Shown: positions 33,140-42,972, counted from the stretch's first letter. The stretch is DNA of 64,000 nt from Acidobacteriota bacterium (GCA_013289955.1 JABCYZ010000004.1:124001-188000), one strand, 5' to 3'. Notes: generated by a model not told the origin, from the letters alone. Made by a program: numbers and translations.

Positions 33140-33949
33140 CTAGCCGACGAGCCGGATCGTCCAGAAATCATCCGAGAGATTGTTGTCGGTTAGATAAGCG
33201 TAGGGGATGGTGAAGTAGCCTTTCATTCCCCAGGCTGGTCCCCAGGAATTTCTGACATAAAACCGCTGAAGCGAGTCGTCGTAGCCGACGGCCACGACGG
33301 CGTGTCCGCCGATCTGCTTATCCGAGGGGGCAGGCATGGGAACAACACCGGTTTTGGTGACCTGTGGAGATTCAAAACTGGAATAAACCGAAAACCCGAA
33401 GACAAAGGGGTAGCCGGAAGCGAGACAGCCTTTCATCTGATTCAGGACCTGGGGGACGCGCTGATAAGAGGTAGCGAGATCTTTGGAGGCGTCGGCGTAC
33501 GCCTTTGGCGGCGGCTTCATGGCAAACTTCGAGATGACGTAAGGCCAGTCGGCTTCCGGGCAAAAGCCGGTGGTGGAAACGCTTTTGATGCCATCGCGAA
33601 TTTGCGCGCCGCTGTCGCTGGCAACGGTGCCCTCCATGACGCGCTCGTTGTAGTAGATGAAGAGGCGGGAAGGCACAAAACTGGGGATGTTCTGCTTCAT
33701 TTGCTCGAACTGGATGGCGCCGGCGATGGAATTGCCGGTGCAACTCCCCAGTTGGCCCTGATTGTAGACGGGAGGACATTTGGGGCGCAGATCAACACTT
33801 ACCGGGAGGTTTTCGCCTAGAAATCTCTGAGGTGCCGAGTAGAGAAAGTCGCGGTGATCGGGGACGTCGGGTTGCCAACCGTACCTCTGAATCTTGTGGG
33901 GCCTCGGAAGTTTTGTGACAGGGGGCATACGGGAGATTCCTTTCAGCAT
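33140..33949 (-). CDS. Papain-like (C1 family) cysteine peptidase
   Basis: A 269-residue protease. The catalytic triad is visible: oxyanion Gln64 and Cys70 in NQGQLGSCTGN, His in GGHAVVAVGYDD, and Asn in VRNSWGPAWGMKGYF. The N-terminal DVPDHRDFLYSAP and VDLRPKCPP match bacterial C1 proteins. No signal peptide and no long inhibitory propeptide are seen, so the protein is either cytoplasmic or exported by another route. It is transcribed alone, divergent from the BrkB gene across 285 bases that hold no recognisable gene. Confidence 0.88.
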   Translation of the reverse strand: MLKGISRMPPVTKLPRPHKIQRYGWQPDVPDHRDFLYSAPQRFLGENLPVSVDLRPKCPPVYNQGQLGSCTGNSIAGAIQFEQMKQNIPSFVPSRLFIYYNERVMEGTVASDSGAQIRDGIKSVSTTGFCPEADWPYVISKFAMKPPPKAYADASKDLATSYQRVPQVLNQMKGCLASGYPFVFGFSVYSSFESPQVTKTGVVPMPAPSDKQIGGHAVVAVGYDDSLQRFYVRNSWGPAWGMKGYFTIPYAYLTDNNLSDDFWTIRLVG

Positions 33950-34234
33950 TGAGATGCGTGGGGTCCGAGGCTGCTGACGATTCGCCGGTGGCTGGGAATC
34001 GGGAGTTCCTCGCTATCGAAAAAACCTTCGCTGCGTCCCAACGGTTGTGTGAATGCAGGCGGTAGCCGAAAAACAGACAGCCCCGCGCATGACTGGAGGA
34101 TAGTGAAAGCGAGGAACAGATCGTTTCATCCGAATTGCTTCTTGTGGAACACCGGCGGAGGACATCCGGCTAGAGGGGAGTAGGACAGTCTTCCGGCGCG
34201 ACGAGGGGGCCTGCGTTGCGTATAATGGCGCGCT

Positions 34235-35077
34235 ATGCCTTCGAGGCCTTCCCTCTTCGGGCTGACATTCCGGATGCTTGGGCGGGTATTTCCGCGCTGC
34301 GCCATGATTTCACAGGCGATCGCCTTCAATTTATTTTTGGCATTTTTTCCGGCGCTGCTCATCATGGTGGGGTTCGCCACCAGCCGCATCGGCGGACGAA
34401 CCAGCCTGTTTGACTTAATCCGGGACCTCACCGAATTCATGCCGCCGGGAAGCCAGAGCATTGTTTCCGAATTTCTGGTGAAGCGCGGCCCGGAAGCGTG
34501 GAAATTGGCGCTGGTGGGATGGACGGGAACGCTGCTGGCTGGTTCGCAAGTGATGCGGCTGTTGATGGAGGGAATTCATAGAATCTACGGGGACCAGGAG
34601 CAACCGGGATTTTGGAACCGGCAACTTCGGGGATTGGCACTGCTGGTGGTGACGATTGCACCGCTGCTGGTAGCGGCGATACTCGGTGTCCTCGGACGGC
34701 CGATCCGGCATTGGATTTCCGACGAATTTGGACAGCCACATGTTCTGCAGGGCTGGTGGACATTTTTCTTTCCTGCGGTGGCGATTGTGCTGGCGCTTGC
34801 GGCGCTGACGGTGATTTATCGAGTGGCGCGTCCGGGAGAGGAAAGGATGAGGAACGTCCTGCCGGGGGCGCTGGTGGCGACGTCGCTGTGGTGGCTGGTA
34901 AACGTGCTATTCGGGTTTTATGTGCGGCGCGTGCCGTACAGCATCGTTTATGGAGGGCTGGCGGCGGTCATCGGATTGATGGTATGGATGCAGCTTTCGG
35001 CAGTGATTGTATTTCTTGGGGCGGCGTGGAATGCGGAACTGGCCGAAAACCGGCGGGGGGCGCGCATCCATGGCTGA
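34235..35077 (+). CDS. YihY/BrkB family membrane protein
   Basis: A 280-residue inner-membrane protein with about six helices. Family marks are the CAMISQAIAFNLFLAFFPALL opening helix, LVGWTGTLLAGSQVMRLLMEGIHRIYG, and the final helices WWLVNVLFGFYVRRVPYSIVYGGLAAVIGLMVWMQLSAVIVFLGA. Once thought to be ribonuclease BN, the family has no firm function. Its end overlaps the next small gene by 8 bases. Confidence 0.9.
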   Translation: MPSRPSLFGLTFRMLGRVFPRCAMISQAIAFNLFLAFFPALLIMVGFATSRIGGRTSLFDLIRDLTEFMPPGSQSIVSEFLVKRGPEAWKLALVGWTGTLLAGSQVMRLLMEGIHRIYGDQEQPGFWNRQLRGLALLVVTIAPLLVAAILGVLGRPIRHWISDEFGQPHVLQGWWTFFFPAVAIVLALAALTVIYRVARPGEERMRNVLPGALVATSLWWLVNVLFGFYVRRVPYSIVYGGLAAVIGLMVWMQLSAVIVFLGAAWNAELAENRRGARIHG

Positions 35078-35342
35078 ACGGTTCGTGCGCGTGGAATGCC
35101 ATTCCGGCTACAAGGCGGACGAGCGGCCCGTGCGCGTCCTGTTTGGAGAGCACGCGCTGAGGGTCGCGGAGGTGGAGGACCGCTGGTATTCCCCTGGAGC
35201 GACCTATTTCCGGGTGCTGGCCGAGGATGGAGACCGCTATGTCCTGCGGCACGATGAAGCGCAGGATCGGTGGAGTTTGACAGCGTACCGGCAGCTGTCA
35301 AAAGCGACGGCTGGCAAACGCGTTGACACAAAAATTAACTAG
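35070..35342 (+). CDS. Small protein of unknown function coupled to the BrkB gene
   Basis: A 90-residue soluble protein starting with ATG at 35070, inside the end of the BrkB gene (8-base overlap), which argues for coupled translation. It is rich in charged residues and beta-prone (RFVRVECHSGYKADERPVRVLFG, RWYSPGATYFRVLAEDGDRYVLRHD). It looks like a small SH3-like or hydrophilic barrel but no family is recognised. The promoter of the next operon overlaps its end. Confidence 0.65.
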   Translation: MAERFVRVECHSGYKADERPVRVLFGEHALRVAEVEDRWYSPGATYFRVLAEDGDRYVLRHDEAQDRWSLTAYRQLSKATAGKRVDTKIN

Positions 35343-35352
35343 AGCGTATAGT
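35323..35352 (+). promoter_or_regulatory. Sigma-70 promoter of the VWFA operon
   Basis: TTGACA at 35323-35328 and TATAGT at 35347-35352 with an 18-base spacer. The -35 is perfect and the -10 matches 5 of 6. It overlaps the stop codon of the preceding small gene. Confidence 0.65.
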
Positions 35353-35444
35353 CATTCCGCGAGTGTGGTCCCAAGGTTCCCCCGTAGTGCCGGTTTCCCA
35401 GAGGGCCGGCGGTGCCTGCGGATGCGGATCAGAGAAGGAAAGGG

Positions 35445-37262
35445 ATGTCCTACCTACCGCAGTTCCCGTTCGCGCAGCGCCTGAGGTGTGTTTTGTTGCT
35501 GATCGGGCTGACGGGTGTGGGCGCTCGGGTTAGCGCGCAAGCGGTGGCCTCCCCATCTGCTCCTGCCGCAAGTTCACCGGCCCAGACGCCTGCAGAGCCA
35601 GCGAAGCCGCAGACACCGGCATCCAACGACAATGCCGAAGTCTCGAGCCGCGATACGCCGCCGACCTTCAAGATCCGCGTAAACCTCGTGCTGGTGCGCG
35701 TGGTGGTGCGCGATCAGCAGGGCCATGTGGTGCCGAACCTCAAGAAGGAAGACTTTCAGCTCACCGACAATCGCAAGCTGCAAACGATCTCGACATTCAG
35801 CGTTGAGACGCCGGAATCGCATGTGGTTGCCACTACGGTCAGCACAGACGCAAACGTCCCCGCCGATCCAGTCGCGGCGAAAGCGGTGGCAGCGTTGCCG
35901 CAGCGCTTTGTCTCTGTCGTATTCGATGATCAGCACCTCAATATGCAGGACGCAATGTTTGTGCGGAACGCGGCCAACAAGTTTCTTGATTCGCTGGCGG
36001 TTTCCGATCGAGTAGGCATTTATTCGACGTCCGGACAATTCACCGTGGAATTTACCGACGATCACGAGATGTTGCGGAAATCGCTCTTGAAGATCATCCC
36101 GCATTCGCCCACCGCGGGAACTCACGATTGTCCGGATATCAGCTACTACGAAGCGGACATGATCCAAAACAAGTCCGATGCGCAGGCTCTGGGCATCGCG
36201 ACGGAAGACGCGGTGGAATGCGCATTCAACGGCGACGAAACTCAGAAGGCCGCAGCGCAGGCCATGGCGCAGTCAACCGCCGGGTTGGTGCTCAATCAAG
36301 AGGATTCCTCCACGGAATACGCCTTGCGGCATATGGAAGACACCATTAGGCGATTGGGTTCCATGCCAGGCCAGCGAATCATGGTGTTCGTATCGCCGGG
36401 ATTTATTCCCTCGACGCTGCAGCTGGAGTTCAGCGAGGTCGTGGACCGGGCGACGAAGGCGAATATCGTGATCAACACGATCGATGCGCGGGGGTTGTAC
36501 ACTCCGGATATGGGAGACATTTCGAACCCCAACGTCGATCCGCCCAAGATTGCGGGGTACAGGTCCATGTACAGGGTGGCGGCGCAATTGGCGCAGGAAG
36601 ATGTCTTGGCGCAACTTGCGGATGGGACCGGCGGGACTTTTTTTCACAATCGCAACGACGTGGACGAGGGATTGCGCGAGGCAGGAGCCGCTCCGGGATT
36701 GACGTATCTTTTGGGGTTTTCGCCGCAAAACATGAAGCTCGACGGAAGCTTGCACACGCTTAAGGTGTCGTTTGTCCGGAAGACCAACTACAAGATCCAG
36801 GCGCGGCATGGCTACTTCGCGCCTCGGCACGTGGTCGATCCAGTGCAGGCCGCAAAGGAAGAGATTCAGGAAGCGCTGTTCTCGCAGGACGAAATTCGCG
36901 ACCTGCCGGTGGATTTGCACACGCAGTTTTTCAAGACGGACAACTTCCAGGCGAAGCTGGCCGTCCTCACGCATGTCGATATTAAAGGCGTGCACTTCCG
37001 CAAGACCGACGGGCGCACGCGGGACGATCTGACCGTGGCTACGGCGATCTTCGATGAGAACGGGAATTACGTGACCGGTGGAGAGAAGATCGTGGAAATG
37101 AAGCTTCTGGACCCGACCTATGACCGTCTTTTGCGGTCGGGCCTCAATCTGAAGTCCAGTTTCGACGTAAAACCGGGCACGTACCTGGTAAGGCAGGTCG
37201 TGCGTGACTCGGAAGGATCGCAGCTTGCGGCGCGCAACGGAGCCGTGGTCATACCGAATTGA
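35445..37262 (+). CDS. VWFA-related acidobacterial domain protein, first of pair
   Basis: A 605-residue exported protein. A signal peptide (LRCVLLLIGLTGVGARVSAQA) is followed by a Pro/Ala/Ser-rich linker. A beta domain then begins FKIRVNLVLVRVVVRDQQGHVVPNLKKEDFQLTDN. The von Willebrand A-like domain has the MIDAS-like strand FVSVVFDDQHL and SDRVGIYSTSGQ, and later KANIVINTIDARGLY. YLLGFSPQNMKLDGSLHTLKV and RHGYFAP close the domain as in this family. It is characteristic of Acidobacteriota and its role is not established. The promoter is at 35323; the next gene overlaps the spacer by coupling (11 bases). Confidence 0.88.
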   Translation: MSYLPQFPFAQRLRCVLLLIGLTGVGARVSAQAVASPSAPAASSPAQTPAEPAKPQTPASNDNAEVSSRDTPPTFKIRVNLVLVRVVVRDQQGHVVPNLKKEDFQLTDNRKLQTISTFSVETPESHVVATTVSTDANVPADPVAAKAVAALPQRFVSVVFDDQHLNMQDAMFVRNAANKFLDSLAVSDRVGIYSTSGQFTVEFTDDHEMLRKSLLKIIPHSPTAGTHDCPDISYYEADMIQNKSDAQALGIATEDAVECAFNGDETQKAAAQAMAQSTAGLVLNQEDSSTEYALRHMEDTIRRLGSMPGQRIMVFVSPGFIPSTLQLEFSEVVDRATKANIVINTIDARGLYTPDMGDISNPNVDPPKIAGYRSMYRVAAQLAQEDVLAQLADGTGGTFFHNRNDVDEGLREAGAAPGLTYLLGFSPQNMKLDGSLHTLKVSFVRKTNYKIQARHGYFAPRHVVDPVQAAKEEIQEALFSQDEIRDLPVDLHTQFFKTDNFQAKLAVLTHVDIKGVHFRKTDGRTRDDLTVATAIFDENGNYVTGGEKIVEMKLLDPTYDRLLRSGLNLKSSFDVKPGTYLVRQVVRDSEGSQLAARNGAVVIPN

Positions 37263-37273
37263 TGGGGGAGCAC

Positions 37274-39694
37274 ATGAACACAGAAAAGAATCGCATACCA
37301 AGTACATGGGGAAGGCTTGCCGGACTTGCGGCGGCCACGTCTTGTGTATTTTTCGCGCAGCTTGCCGGACAAACGCCGGCAGGGCAAGCGCCAGCCACGC
37401 CGGTCCAGGAGGCGGTACAGCAGAGCGGGCCAGCCATCAAAGCGGAGTCGCGCCTTGTTCTGGTAGATGCGGTTGTGACCGACAAGAAGGGGAACTACGT
37501 TCACGACTTGACGCAGGGCGATTTCAAGGTCTACGAAGACAACAAGGAACAGGCGGTGGCGAGTTTTTCGTTCGGAGCGGACACGGCCATTCAGGCGCAA
37601 GGTCAGAAGAGGTATCTTATCCTGTTTTTCGATAACTCGACGATGGCCATGCCCGACCAGATTCAGGCGCGAGATGCGGCAAAGAAGTTCATCGATGCCA
37701 ATGCCGGGCCGGACCGGTTGATGGCGGTGGTGGAATTCGGCGGGACCTTGCAGATCGTGCAAAATTTCACGGCAAATGCAGACGTGCTGCGGGCAGCCGT
37801 TGGCGGAGCGAAGGGTTCGTCCGTCGATCCCAACGCGCAGTCGCCGGTGCAGGTAGCTTCTGCAGGGCTCTCTCCATCCGCCAGCCCCATGGGCGGCCCA
37901 ACGGGAATGAGCTCGCCATTTTCCGGGATGAGCAGAGCGGAAGCGGATTTTGGAGCTAGAAGCATGTTGTTGTCCGTGCGCAGCCTGGCCAAGAATCTCC
38001 GCGGAGTTTCCGGGCGCAAGATGGTAGTGCTCTTTTCGTCGGGATTCCCGATGACGAGTGAGAGCGAGTCCGAGCTCACCGCCACGATAGACGCTTGTAA
38101 CAAAGCGAATGTGGCGATCTATTCCCTCGATGTGCGCGGTTTGCTGGCCACGCCCCCAGGCGGACATGCACAACTGCGGCGCGAAGAAGATGGGCGGAAG
38201 GCGGTGGCCGAGCAGTCCGAGCGGCAGGACCTTTATGGAGGAGGACGAGTCGTGCTCGCTTCGTACTCCGCCGGGCTGCTTGAGCCGCAAAAACCAGGCG
38301 GAGGCGGCGGGACAGGCGGAGGCGGAACCGGTGGGGCCGGAGGGGGTGGTGCGGGAGGCCGCGGAGGCACGGGAGGCACCGGGGGAACCGGCGGGACCGG
38401 AGGCACCGGCGGAACGGGGGGCAAAGGCGGCACCGGAGGCACCGGGGGAACTGGCGGAGGAACCACCGGGCGTGCCGGCGGCGGAACTGTTGCGAATCCC
38501 AACACAAACAATCCGAATTCGGTCTACACGCAGCCCAGGACTATCGTCCCGCAATTTCCTCCTTCGGCGTCAACAAATCAGCAGATTCTCGCGGCTCTGG
38601 CTGATGGAACGGGTGGTTTCACCATCTTCAATACCAACGACTTGCTAGGAGGGCTCGAAAAAATCGGGCGCGAGCAGAACGAGTTCTACATCTTGGGGTA
38701 TGTGCCGCAGCCTTCGGCGGAGGGAAGCTGTCACACTCTGAAAGTGAAGATGAATCACGGCGGACTGAACGTAAGGTCGCGGAGCGGGTACTGCAACACA
38801 AAGGCCGTAAACATTCTGGAAGGCACGCCGGTCGAGAAGCAGCTTGAGGCGCGGGCAACCGGCACGCAAGGCGGAACGATGCATGGCTCGTTCGAAGTGC
38901 CCTATTTTTATACGGCGCCAAATGTGGCGCGGGTCAATCTGGCGATGGAAATCCCTTCGAGTACGGTCCAGTTCAACAAGGACAAGGGAAAATATCACGC
39001 GAGCTTGAACGTGCTGGGCATCGCCTACAAGCCGGACGGAAGCGTTGGCGCGAAGTTCAGCGACACCGTGAATCTTGACTTAGAGAAAGACGAAGTGAAA
39101 GAGTTCACAAAGCAACCGTATTTCTACCAGAACCAGTTCGACGCCGGCGCGGGCACTTACAAGCTGACCGTCGTGGTGAGTTCGGGGAACGACGCGTTTG
39201 GAAAATACGAGGCGCCACTGGAAATCGATTCTTACGACGGCAAGAACTTCAGCCTGGGAGGAGTGGTGCTCACCAACTCGATGCAGAAGCTGTCGGATAT
39301 TCCGACGAGCCTCGATGCGGTGCTGCTCGAGGACCGGACGCCGCTGGTCGTGAAGGGGATGCAGATGAATCCCTCTGCTTCCAACCGGTTCAAGAAGTCC
39401 GACAGCGTGGCCTTGTACACAGAGGTCTACGAGCCGATGCTCGCGTCCACGAATCCACCCGTGGTTGCAGCCGGTTATACAATCCTCGACCGGGCCAGCG
39501 GGAACAAGATTTACACCACTGGGGCCGTGCATCTCGACGATTTCATTCAGAAGGGCAGTCCGATGGTGCCAGTGGGGATGAGCGTTAAAGTGAAGGACTT
39601 GCCTCCTGGCGGTTACCGGCTGGTGATGATGGCGGTGGACGGGGCGGGGCATCATGCCAACAATCGCGTCATCGATTTCGATGTTACAGAATGA
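37274..39694 (+). CDS. VWFA-related acidobacterial domain protein with glycine-rich insert
   Basis: An 806-residue exported paralogue of the preceding protein. After the signal peptide it has RLVLVDAVVTDKKGNYVHDLTQGDFKVYEDN and a VWA core (LILFFDNSTM, KMVVLFSSGFPM, NVAIYSLDVRGL). A glycine/threonine-rich insert of roughly 65 residues (about 338-403), built of GGT-type triplets, interrupts the VWA region. After it come LAALADGTGGFTIFNTNDL, FYILGYVP and a long C-terminal beta-rich part absent from the first copy. The start is the ATG at 37274, preceded by GGGGGAG. Likely co-transcribed with the first copy. Confidence 0.87.
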   Translation: MNTEKNRIPSTWGRLAGLAAATSCVFFAQLAGQTPAGQAPATPVQEAVQQSGPAIKAESRLVLVDAVVTDKKGNYVHDLTQGDFKVYEDNKEQAVASFSFGADTAIQAQGQKRYLILFFDNSTMAMPDQIQARDAAKKFIDANAGPDRLMAVVEFGGTLQIVQNFTANADVLRAAVGGAKGSSVDPNAQSPVQVASAGLSPSASPMGGPTGMSSPFSGMSRAEADFGARSMLLSVRSLAKNLRGVSGRKMVVLFSSGFPMTSESESELTATIDACNKANVAIYSLDVRGLLATPPGGHAQLRREEDGRKAVAEQSERQDLYGGGRVVLASYSAGLLEPQKPGGGGGTGGGGTGGAGGGGAGGRGGTGGTGGTGGTGGTGGTGGKGGTGGTGGTGGGTTGRAGGGTVANPNTNNPNSVYTQPRTIVPQFPPSASTNQQILAALADGTGGFTIFNTNDLLGGLEKIGREQNEFYILGYVPQPSAEGSCHTLKVKMNHGGLNVRSRSGYCNTKAVNILEGTPVEKQLEARATGTQGGTMHGSFEVPYFYTAPNVARVNLAMEIPSSTVQFNKDKGKYHASLNVLGIAYKPDGSVGAKFSDTVNLDLEKDEVKEFTKQPYFYQNQFDAGAGTYKLTVVVSSGNDAFGKYEAPLEIDSYDGKNFSLGGVVLTNSMQKLSDIPTSLDAVLLEDRTPLVVKGMQMNPSASNRFKKSDSVALYTEVYEPMLASTNPPVVAAGYTILDRASGNKIYTTGAVHLDDFIQKGSPMVPVGMSVKVKDLPPGGYRLVMMAVDGAGHHANNRVIDFDVTE
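38290..38484 (+). repeat. Nine-base tandem repeat encoding a GGT-rich tract
   Basis: Degenerate units of the form GGCACCGGA/GGAACCGGC repeat through this interval and encode the Gly-Gly-Thr tract in the second VWFA protein. The reverse strand reads as a Pro-Pro-Val tract but is not a gene. Confidence 0.8.
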
Positions 39695-39732
39695 CGCAGT
39701 TCAGAGATCTCGGTACAATTTTTCAGGACTGG

Positions 39733-40689
39733 CTAGACCGCGGGCTGGCGTGACGCGCTGCCGGACTCCGCGAACAGGCTTCGCAGCACAAACCAGCAGT
39801 TGGCCGGACGCTCCGAGAGTCGCCGCATGAAATAGGGGCACCAGTCGGTGCCGAACGGCACATAGACTTGAAGAGTATCTCCGGCGGCGTGCACCTGCGC
39901 CTGCAGGTCGCGTCGAATTCCATAGATCATCTGAAATTCATAGCGGGATTTGTCCAGCTTGAGCCGGGCGGCTTCCGATTGGGCGTGGGTGACCATGTTC
40001 CAGTCGTGGGAGGCCATGGCGGGCGAGAAGGTGCCTTGCGCGGCCCCTTCAAGGAGCAGGGTCGTCAATTTCCGGTAGTTGGCGTCAACTTCGCTCTTTT
40101 TTTGGAAGGCAATATTTTTCGGTTCGTGATAAGCGCCTTTGACGAGGCGAATCTTGGGCTTGACGGAGGCGAGGCGCAACAGATCTTTCTCCGTGCGATA
40201 GAGGTAGGCTTGCACGGCCAAGCCGCAATTGCCGAGTTGGCGCTGCACGCTTTCGAAAATATCCAGCGTAGCGTCCGTGTAAGCGCTGCCTTCCATATCC
40301 ATTTCAATGGTTCGGCCAAGGACGGCCGCGCGGGCGGCGATTTCGCGGGACATCGAGCGGCAGAGCTCCTTGTCGATATCGAGGCCGAGTTGCGTGAGTT
40401 TAATGGAGATGTTGCCGCGAAGATTCTTGGCGTGAAGCTCTTCGATCATTCGGATGTAGCCGGCAGAGACTTCGCGTGCAGCCGCTTCGCCGGCGACGTT
40501 TTCTCCGAGATGATTAAGGCTGACGTTGCGTCCCTCGGAGCAGAGTTCCTGGCTTGCGGTCAGTGCTTCTTCAAGGGATTCGCCGGCGACGAAGCGCCGC
40601 GCGAAGCCATTTCTCATGCCGTGGCGCGCAATGCGATTCGTGACCCCCCGCTTGGTGGAGAGCCAGAAGATGAAATTACGAATCAACAC
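39733..40689 (-). CDS. Proline dehydrogenase
   Basis: A 318-residue FAD enzyme that oxidises proline to pyrroline-5-carboxylate, the first step of proline use. The TIM-barrel motifs are present: NISIKLTQLGLDID, EMDMEGSAYTDATL, VKPKIRLVKGAYHEP, and the C-terminal YVPFGTDWCPYFMRRLSERPAN, whose Arg pair binds the substrate carboxylate. This is the stand-alone (PRODH) form; the P5C dehydrogenase gene is not in the window. It is convergent with the VWFA operon. Confidence 0.95.
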   Translation of the reverse strand: MLIRNFIFWLSTKRGVTNRIARHGMRNGFARRFVAGESLEEALTASQELCSEGRNVSLNHLGENVAGEAAAREVSAGYIRMIEELHAKNLRGNISIKLTQLGLDIDKELCRSMSREIAARAAVLGRTIEMDMEGSAYTDATLDIFESVQRQLGNCGLAVQAYLYRTEKDLLRLASVKPKIRLVKGAYHEPKNIAFQKKSEVDANYRKLTTLLLEGAAQGTFSPAMASHDWNMVTHAQSEAARLKLDKSRYEFQMIYGIRRDLQAQVHAAGDTLQVYVPFGTDWCPYFMRRLSERPANCWFVLRSLFAESGSASRQPAV

Positions 40690-40928
40690 GAACCCTCCCG
40701 GGAAACAAACCGAGAATAAGGGCAGCGCCCGAGGGCGTCAATACCGGCAGGCCTGGACCCTGCGCGGCATGGACCCAAAAGAATGAGGTGGTTAGAGGCA
40801 GAACTGTACGGATGGCCAAAGTAGCGATTCGACACTGGTCTCCCTGGCACGCAACTTCCCATCAGCGATGGGGTTATTCTAGGAAGCGACCAGTGTTTGC
40901 GGACCATTCCGCCCGGCAGGAGAGTGTC

Positions 40929-42926
40929 ATGAATGTGCAGCCAGGCCTCGCCTCGCAATCGGTTTCGATTTCGACGACGCCCAGGTCGTTTCTAGCAGCC
41001 ATTCTTTCGGTGGCATGCGTGTTCTCAGCGGGCATCGATCTGCCTTTGCTCGCGGCGAAGGATAAGAAACCCAAGCAAGATCCCGCCCTGAAAAATCTAC
41101 CGATTACAGAGTTGACGGCGGATGAGGCGATCATGCACGCGCTGAACCGTTTGGCTTACGGCCCTCGGCCGGGCGACCTCGAACGGGTGCGCCAGATGGG
41201 GCTGGCAAAATGGATCGACCAGCAACTAAATCCCAATTCCATCGATGACAAGGCTCTGGAAGCGCGGCTGGGGAACTATCCGACGCTGGGTATGTCTTCT
41301 GCGAATCTGATCAGAGAGTATCCGCAGCCGAAGCAAGTGGAAAAGCAGGCGGCCAAGCGCGCACAAGCGCAATTGCAGCAGGACGAACAGCGGCGTTCCG
41401 ATGCGGCTGCGGCAGTTGTCTCGAAAGATATGATGCCGGCGCCGGCCCCTACGGAAATCGCGGCGGACGCGAATCAGACGACTCTGGCCGCGCAACCCGG
41501 CAGCGGCGATGCCAATGCGCCCGCCCCGATGAAAGACGATCCGGCGCAAGGGAATCCCGGAACAAAAGGTGCCGGGAAACGGGACGTTTTGGGCAGTGAC
41601 CCGAACAATGTGCCGCGCGCCATCGCCGAGGACAGCAAGCGGCCGCAGCGTGTGGTTGCGGAATTGGCGATGGCGAAAGTGATGCGCGCCATTTATAGCG
41701 AGCGCCAGCTTCAGCAGGTGATGGACGATTTCTGGTTCAATCATTTGAATGTGTTTGCGGGCAAGGGCGAAGACCGCTACTACCTGACCGCCTACGAACG
41801 CGACGTCATCCAGCCGCACACGCTGGGAAAGTTCAAGGATCTTTTGACGGCATCGGCGAAGAGCCCGGCGATGCTCTTTTACCTCGACAATTTCTTGAGC
41901 GCCGATCCTCGCGCGGCGCAGCGCGAGGCACAGGAGCGCTATGCGCGCCAGATGGCGCGTTATCGGGGCTGGGGTCCGCCGCCCGTCCCACCGTCCGAGC
42001 AGAAAAAGAAGAATGATCGCGGACTGAATGAAAACTACGGCCGCGAGTTGATGGAACTGCACACACTCGGCGTCGATGGTGGATACACGCAGAAAGATGT
42101 GACCGAAGTGGCGCGATGCTTTACGGGTTGGACGATCGAAAAGCCGCGGGAGCATCCGGAATTCAAGTTTGACGATCGTTTGCACGACCCCGACCCCAAG
42201 TATGTGTTGGGGAAAAAGATTCACGCCGGCGGAATGAAGGACGGCGAGGAAGTGATCGACCTGCTGGTGCATGACCCGAGCACGGCGCGCTTCATTTCGA
42301 CGAAGCTGGCGCGGCGATTTGTTTCCGATACTCCGCCGCCGGCATTGGTGGATCGTATGGCGCGAGCGTTCACGGAAAGCGACGGCGACATCAAAGCAGT
42401 GATGCACACGATGATTTATTCGCCGGACTTTTGGTCGAGAGAAACGTATCGCGCGAAGATCAAGACGCCGTTTGAGCTGGTGGTTTCGGCTGCGCGCGCT
42501 TTGGGGACCGATGTGGACATGCCGCAGCCTCTGGTCGGCTGGGTGGGGCGCATCGGCGAGCCGCTCTATCAATGCCAGCCACCGACAGGCTACGCAGACA
42601 AAGCGGATACGTGGGTGAATACAGGGGCGTTGCTGAACCGGCTGAATTATTCGCTGGCATTGGCGGGCAACAAGATGCGCGGGTCGCGCACGGATGTGAC
42701 GGCGCTGCTTGGCTCGGAAGCGTCTGGCGATCCGAAGGGCGCACTCGAACGCGCTGTACTGGTTTTCCTGGGCGGGCAAGTTGCGTCGACGACTGTGGAG
42801 ACGTTAGAGAAGCAGCTGGATAGCCCGCAGGTGGTGCAGGCCAAGCTGGACGACCCTGTAAGGCAGGTGGATTTGGGAGTCGTGGCGGGGTTGGTATTGG
42901 GAGCCCCGGAGTTTCAGAGGCGGTAG
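40929..42926 (+). CDS. DUF1800 family exported protein
   Basis: A 665-residue protein with a signal sequence (FLAAILSVACVFSAGIDLPLLAA). The DUF1800 pattern is clear: HALNRLAYGPRPGDLERVRQMG, VDDFWFNHLNVF-like MDDFWFNHLNVFAGKG, LNENYGRELMELHTLGVDGGYTQKDV and the CFTGWTI motif. Residues about 135-240 are a low-complexity Ala/Gln/Pro-rich insert. The gene is followed by a DUF1501 gene, its usual partner. Start at 40929 has AGGAG upstream; the longer frame lacks one. The function is unknown, often linked to secreted, planctomycete- and acidobacteria-type export systems. Confidence 0.9.
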   Translation: MNVQPGLASQSVSISTTPRSFLAAILSVACVFSAGIDLPLLAAKDKKPKQDPALKNLPITELTADEAIMHALNRLAYGPRPGDLERVRQMGLAKWIDQQLNPNSIDDKALEARLGNYPTLGMSSANLIREYPQPKQVEKQAAKRAQAQLQQDEQRRSDAAAAVVSKDMMPAPAPTEIAADANQTTLAAQPGSGDANAPAPMKDDPAQGNPGTKGAGKRDVLGSDPNNVPRAIAEDSKRPQRVVAELAMAKVMRAIYSERQLQQVMDDFWFNHLNVFAGKGEDRYYLTAYERDVIQPHTLGKFKDLLTASAKSPAMLFYLDNFLSADPRAAQREAQERYARQMARYRGWGPPPVPPSEQKKKNDRGLNENYGRELMELHTLGVDGGYTQKDVTEVARCFTGWTIEKPREHPEFKFDDRLHDPDPKYVLGKKIHAGGMKDGEEVIDLLVHDPSTARFISTKLARRFVSDTPPPALVDRMARAFTESDGDIKAVMHTMIYSPDFWSRETYRAKIKTPFELVVSAARALGTDVDMPQPLVGWVGRIGEPLYQCQPPTGYADKADTWVNTGALLNRLNYSLALAGNKMRGSRTDVTALLGSEASGDPKGALERAVLVFLGGQVASTTVETLEKQLDSPQVVQAKLDDPVRQVDLGVVAGLVLGAPEFQRR

Positions 42927-42972
42927 CTCTGCTCCCGCACTCCCGTTTCTAGAGTATTGCAGGGAGCAAAAA

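Noticed and set aside
38233..38511. Proline-rich (PPVPP) frame on the minus strand
   Set aside because: It is the mirror of the Gly-Gly-Thr repeat in the second VWFA protein; a repeat of GGC/ACC triplets gives it on the other strand.
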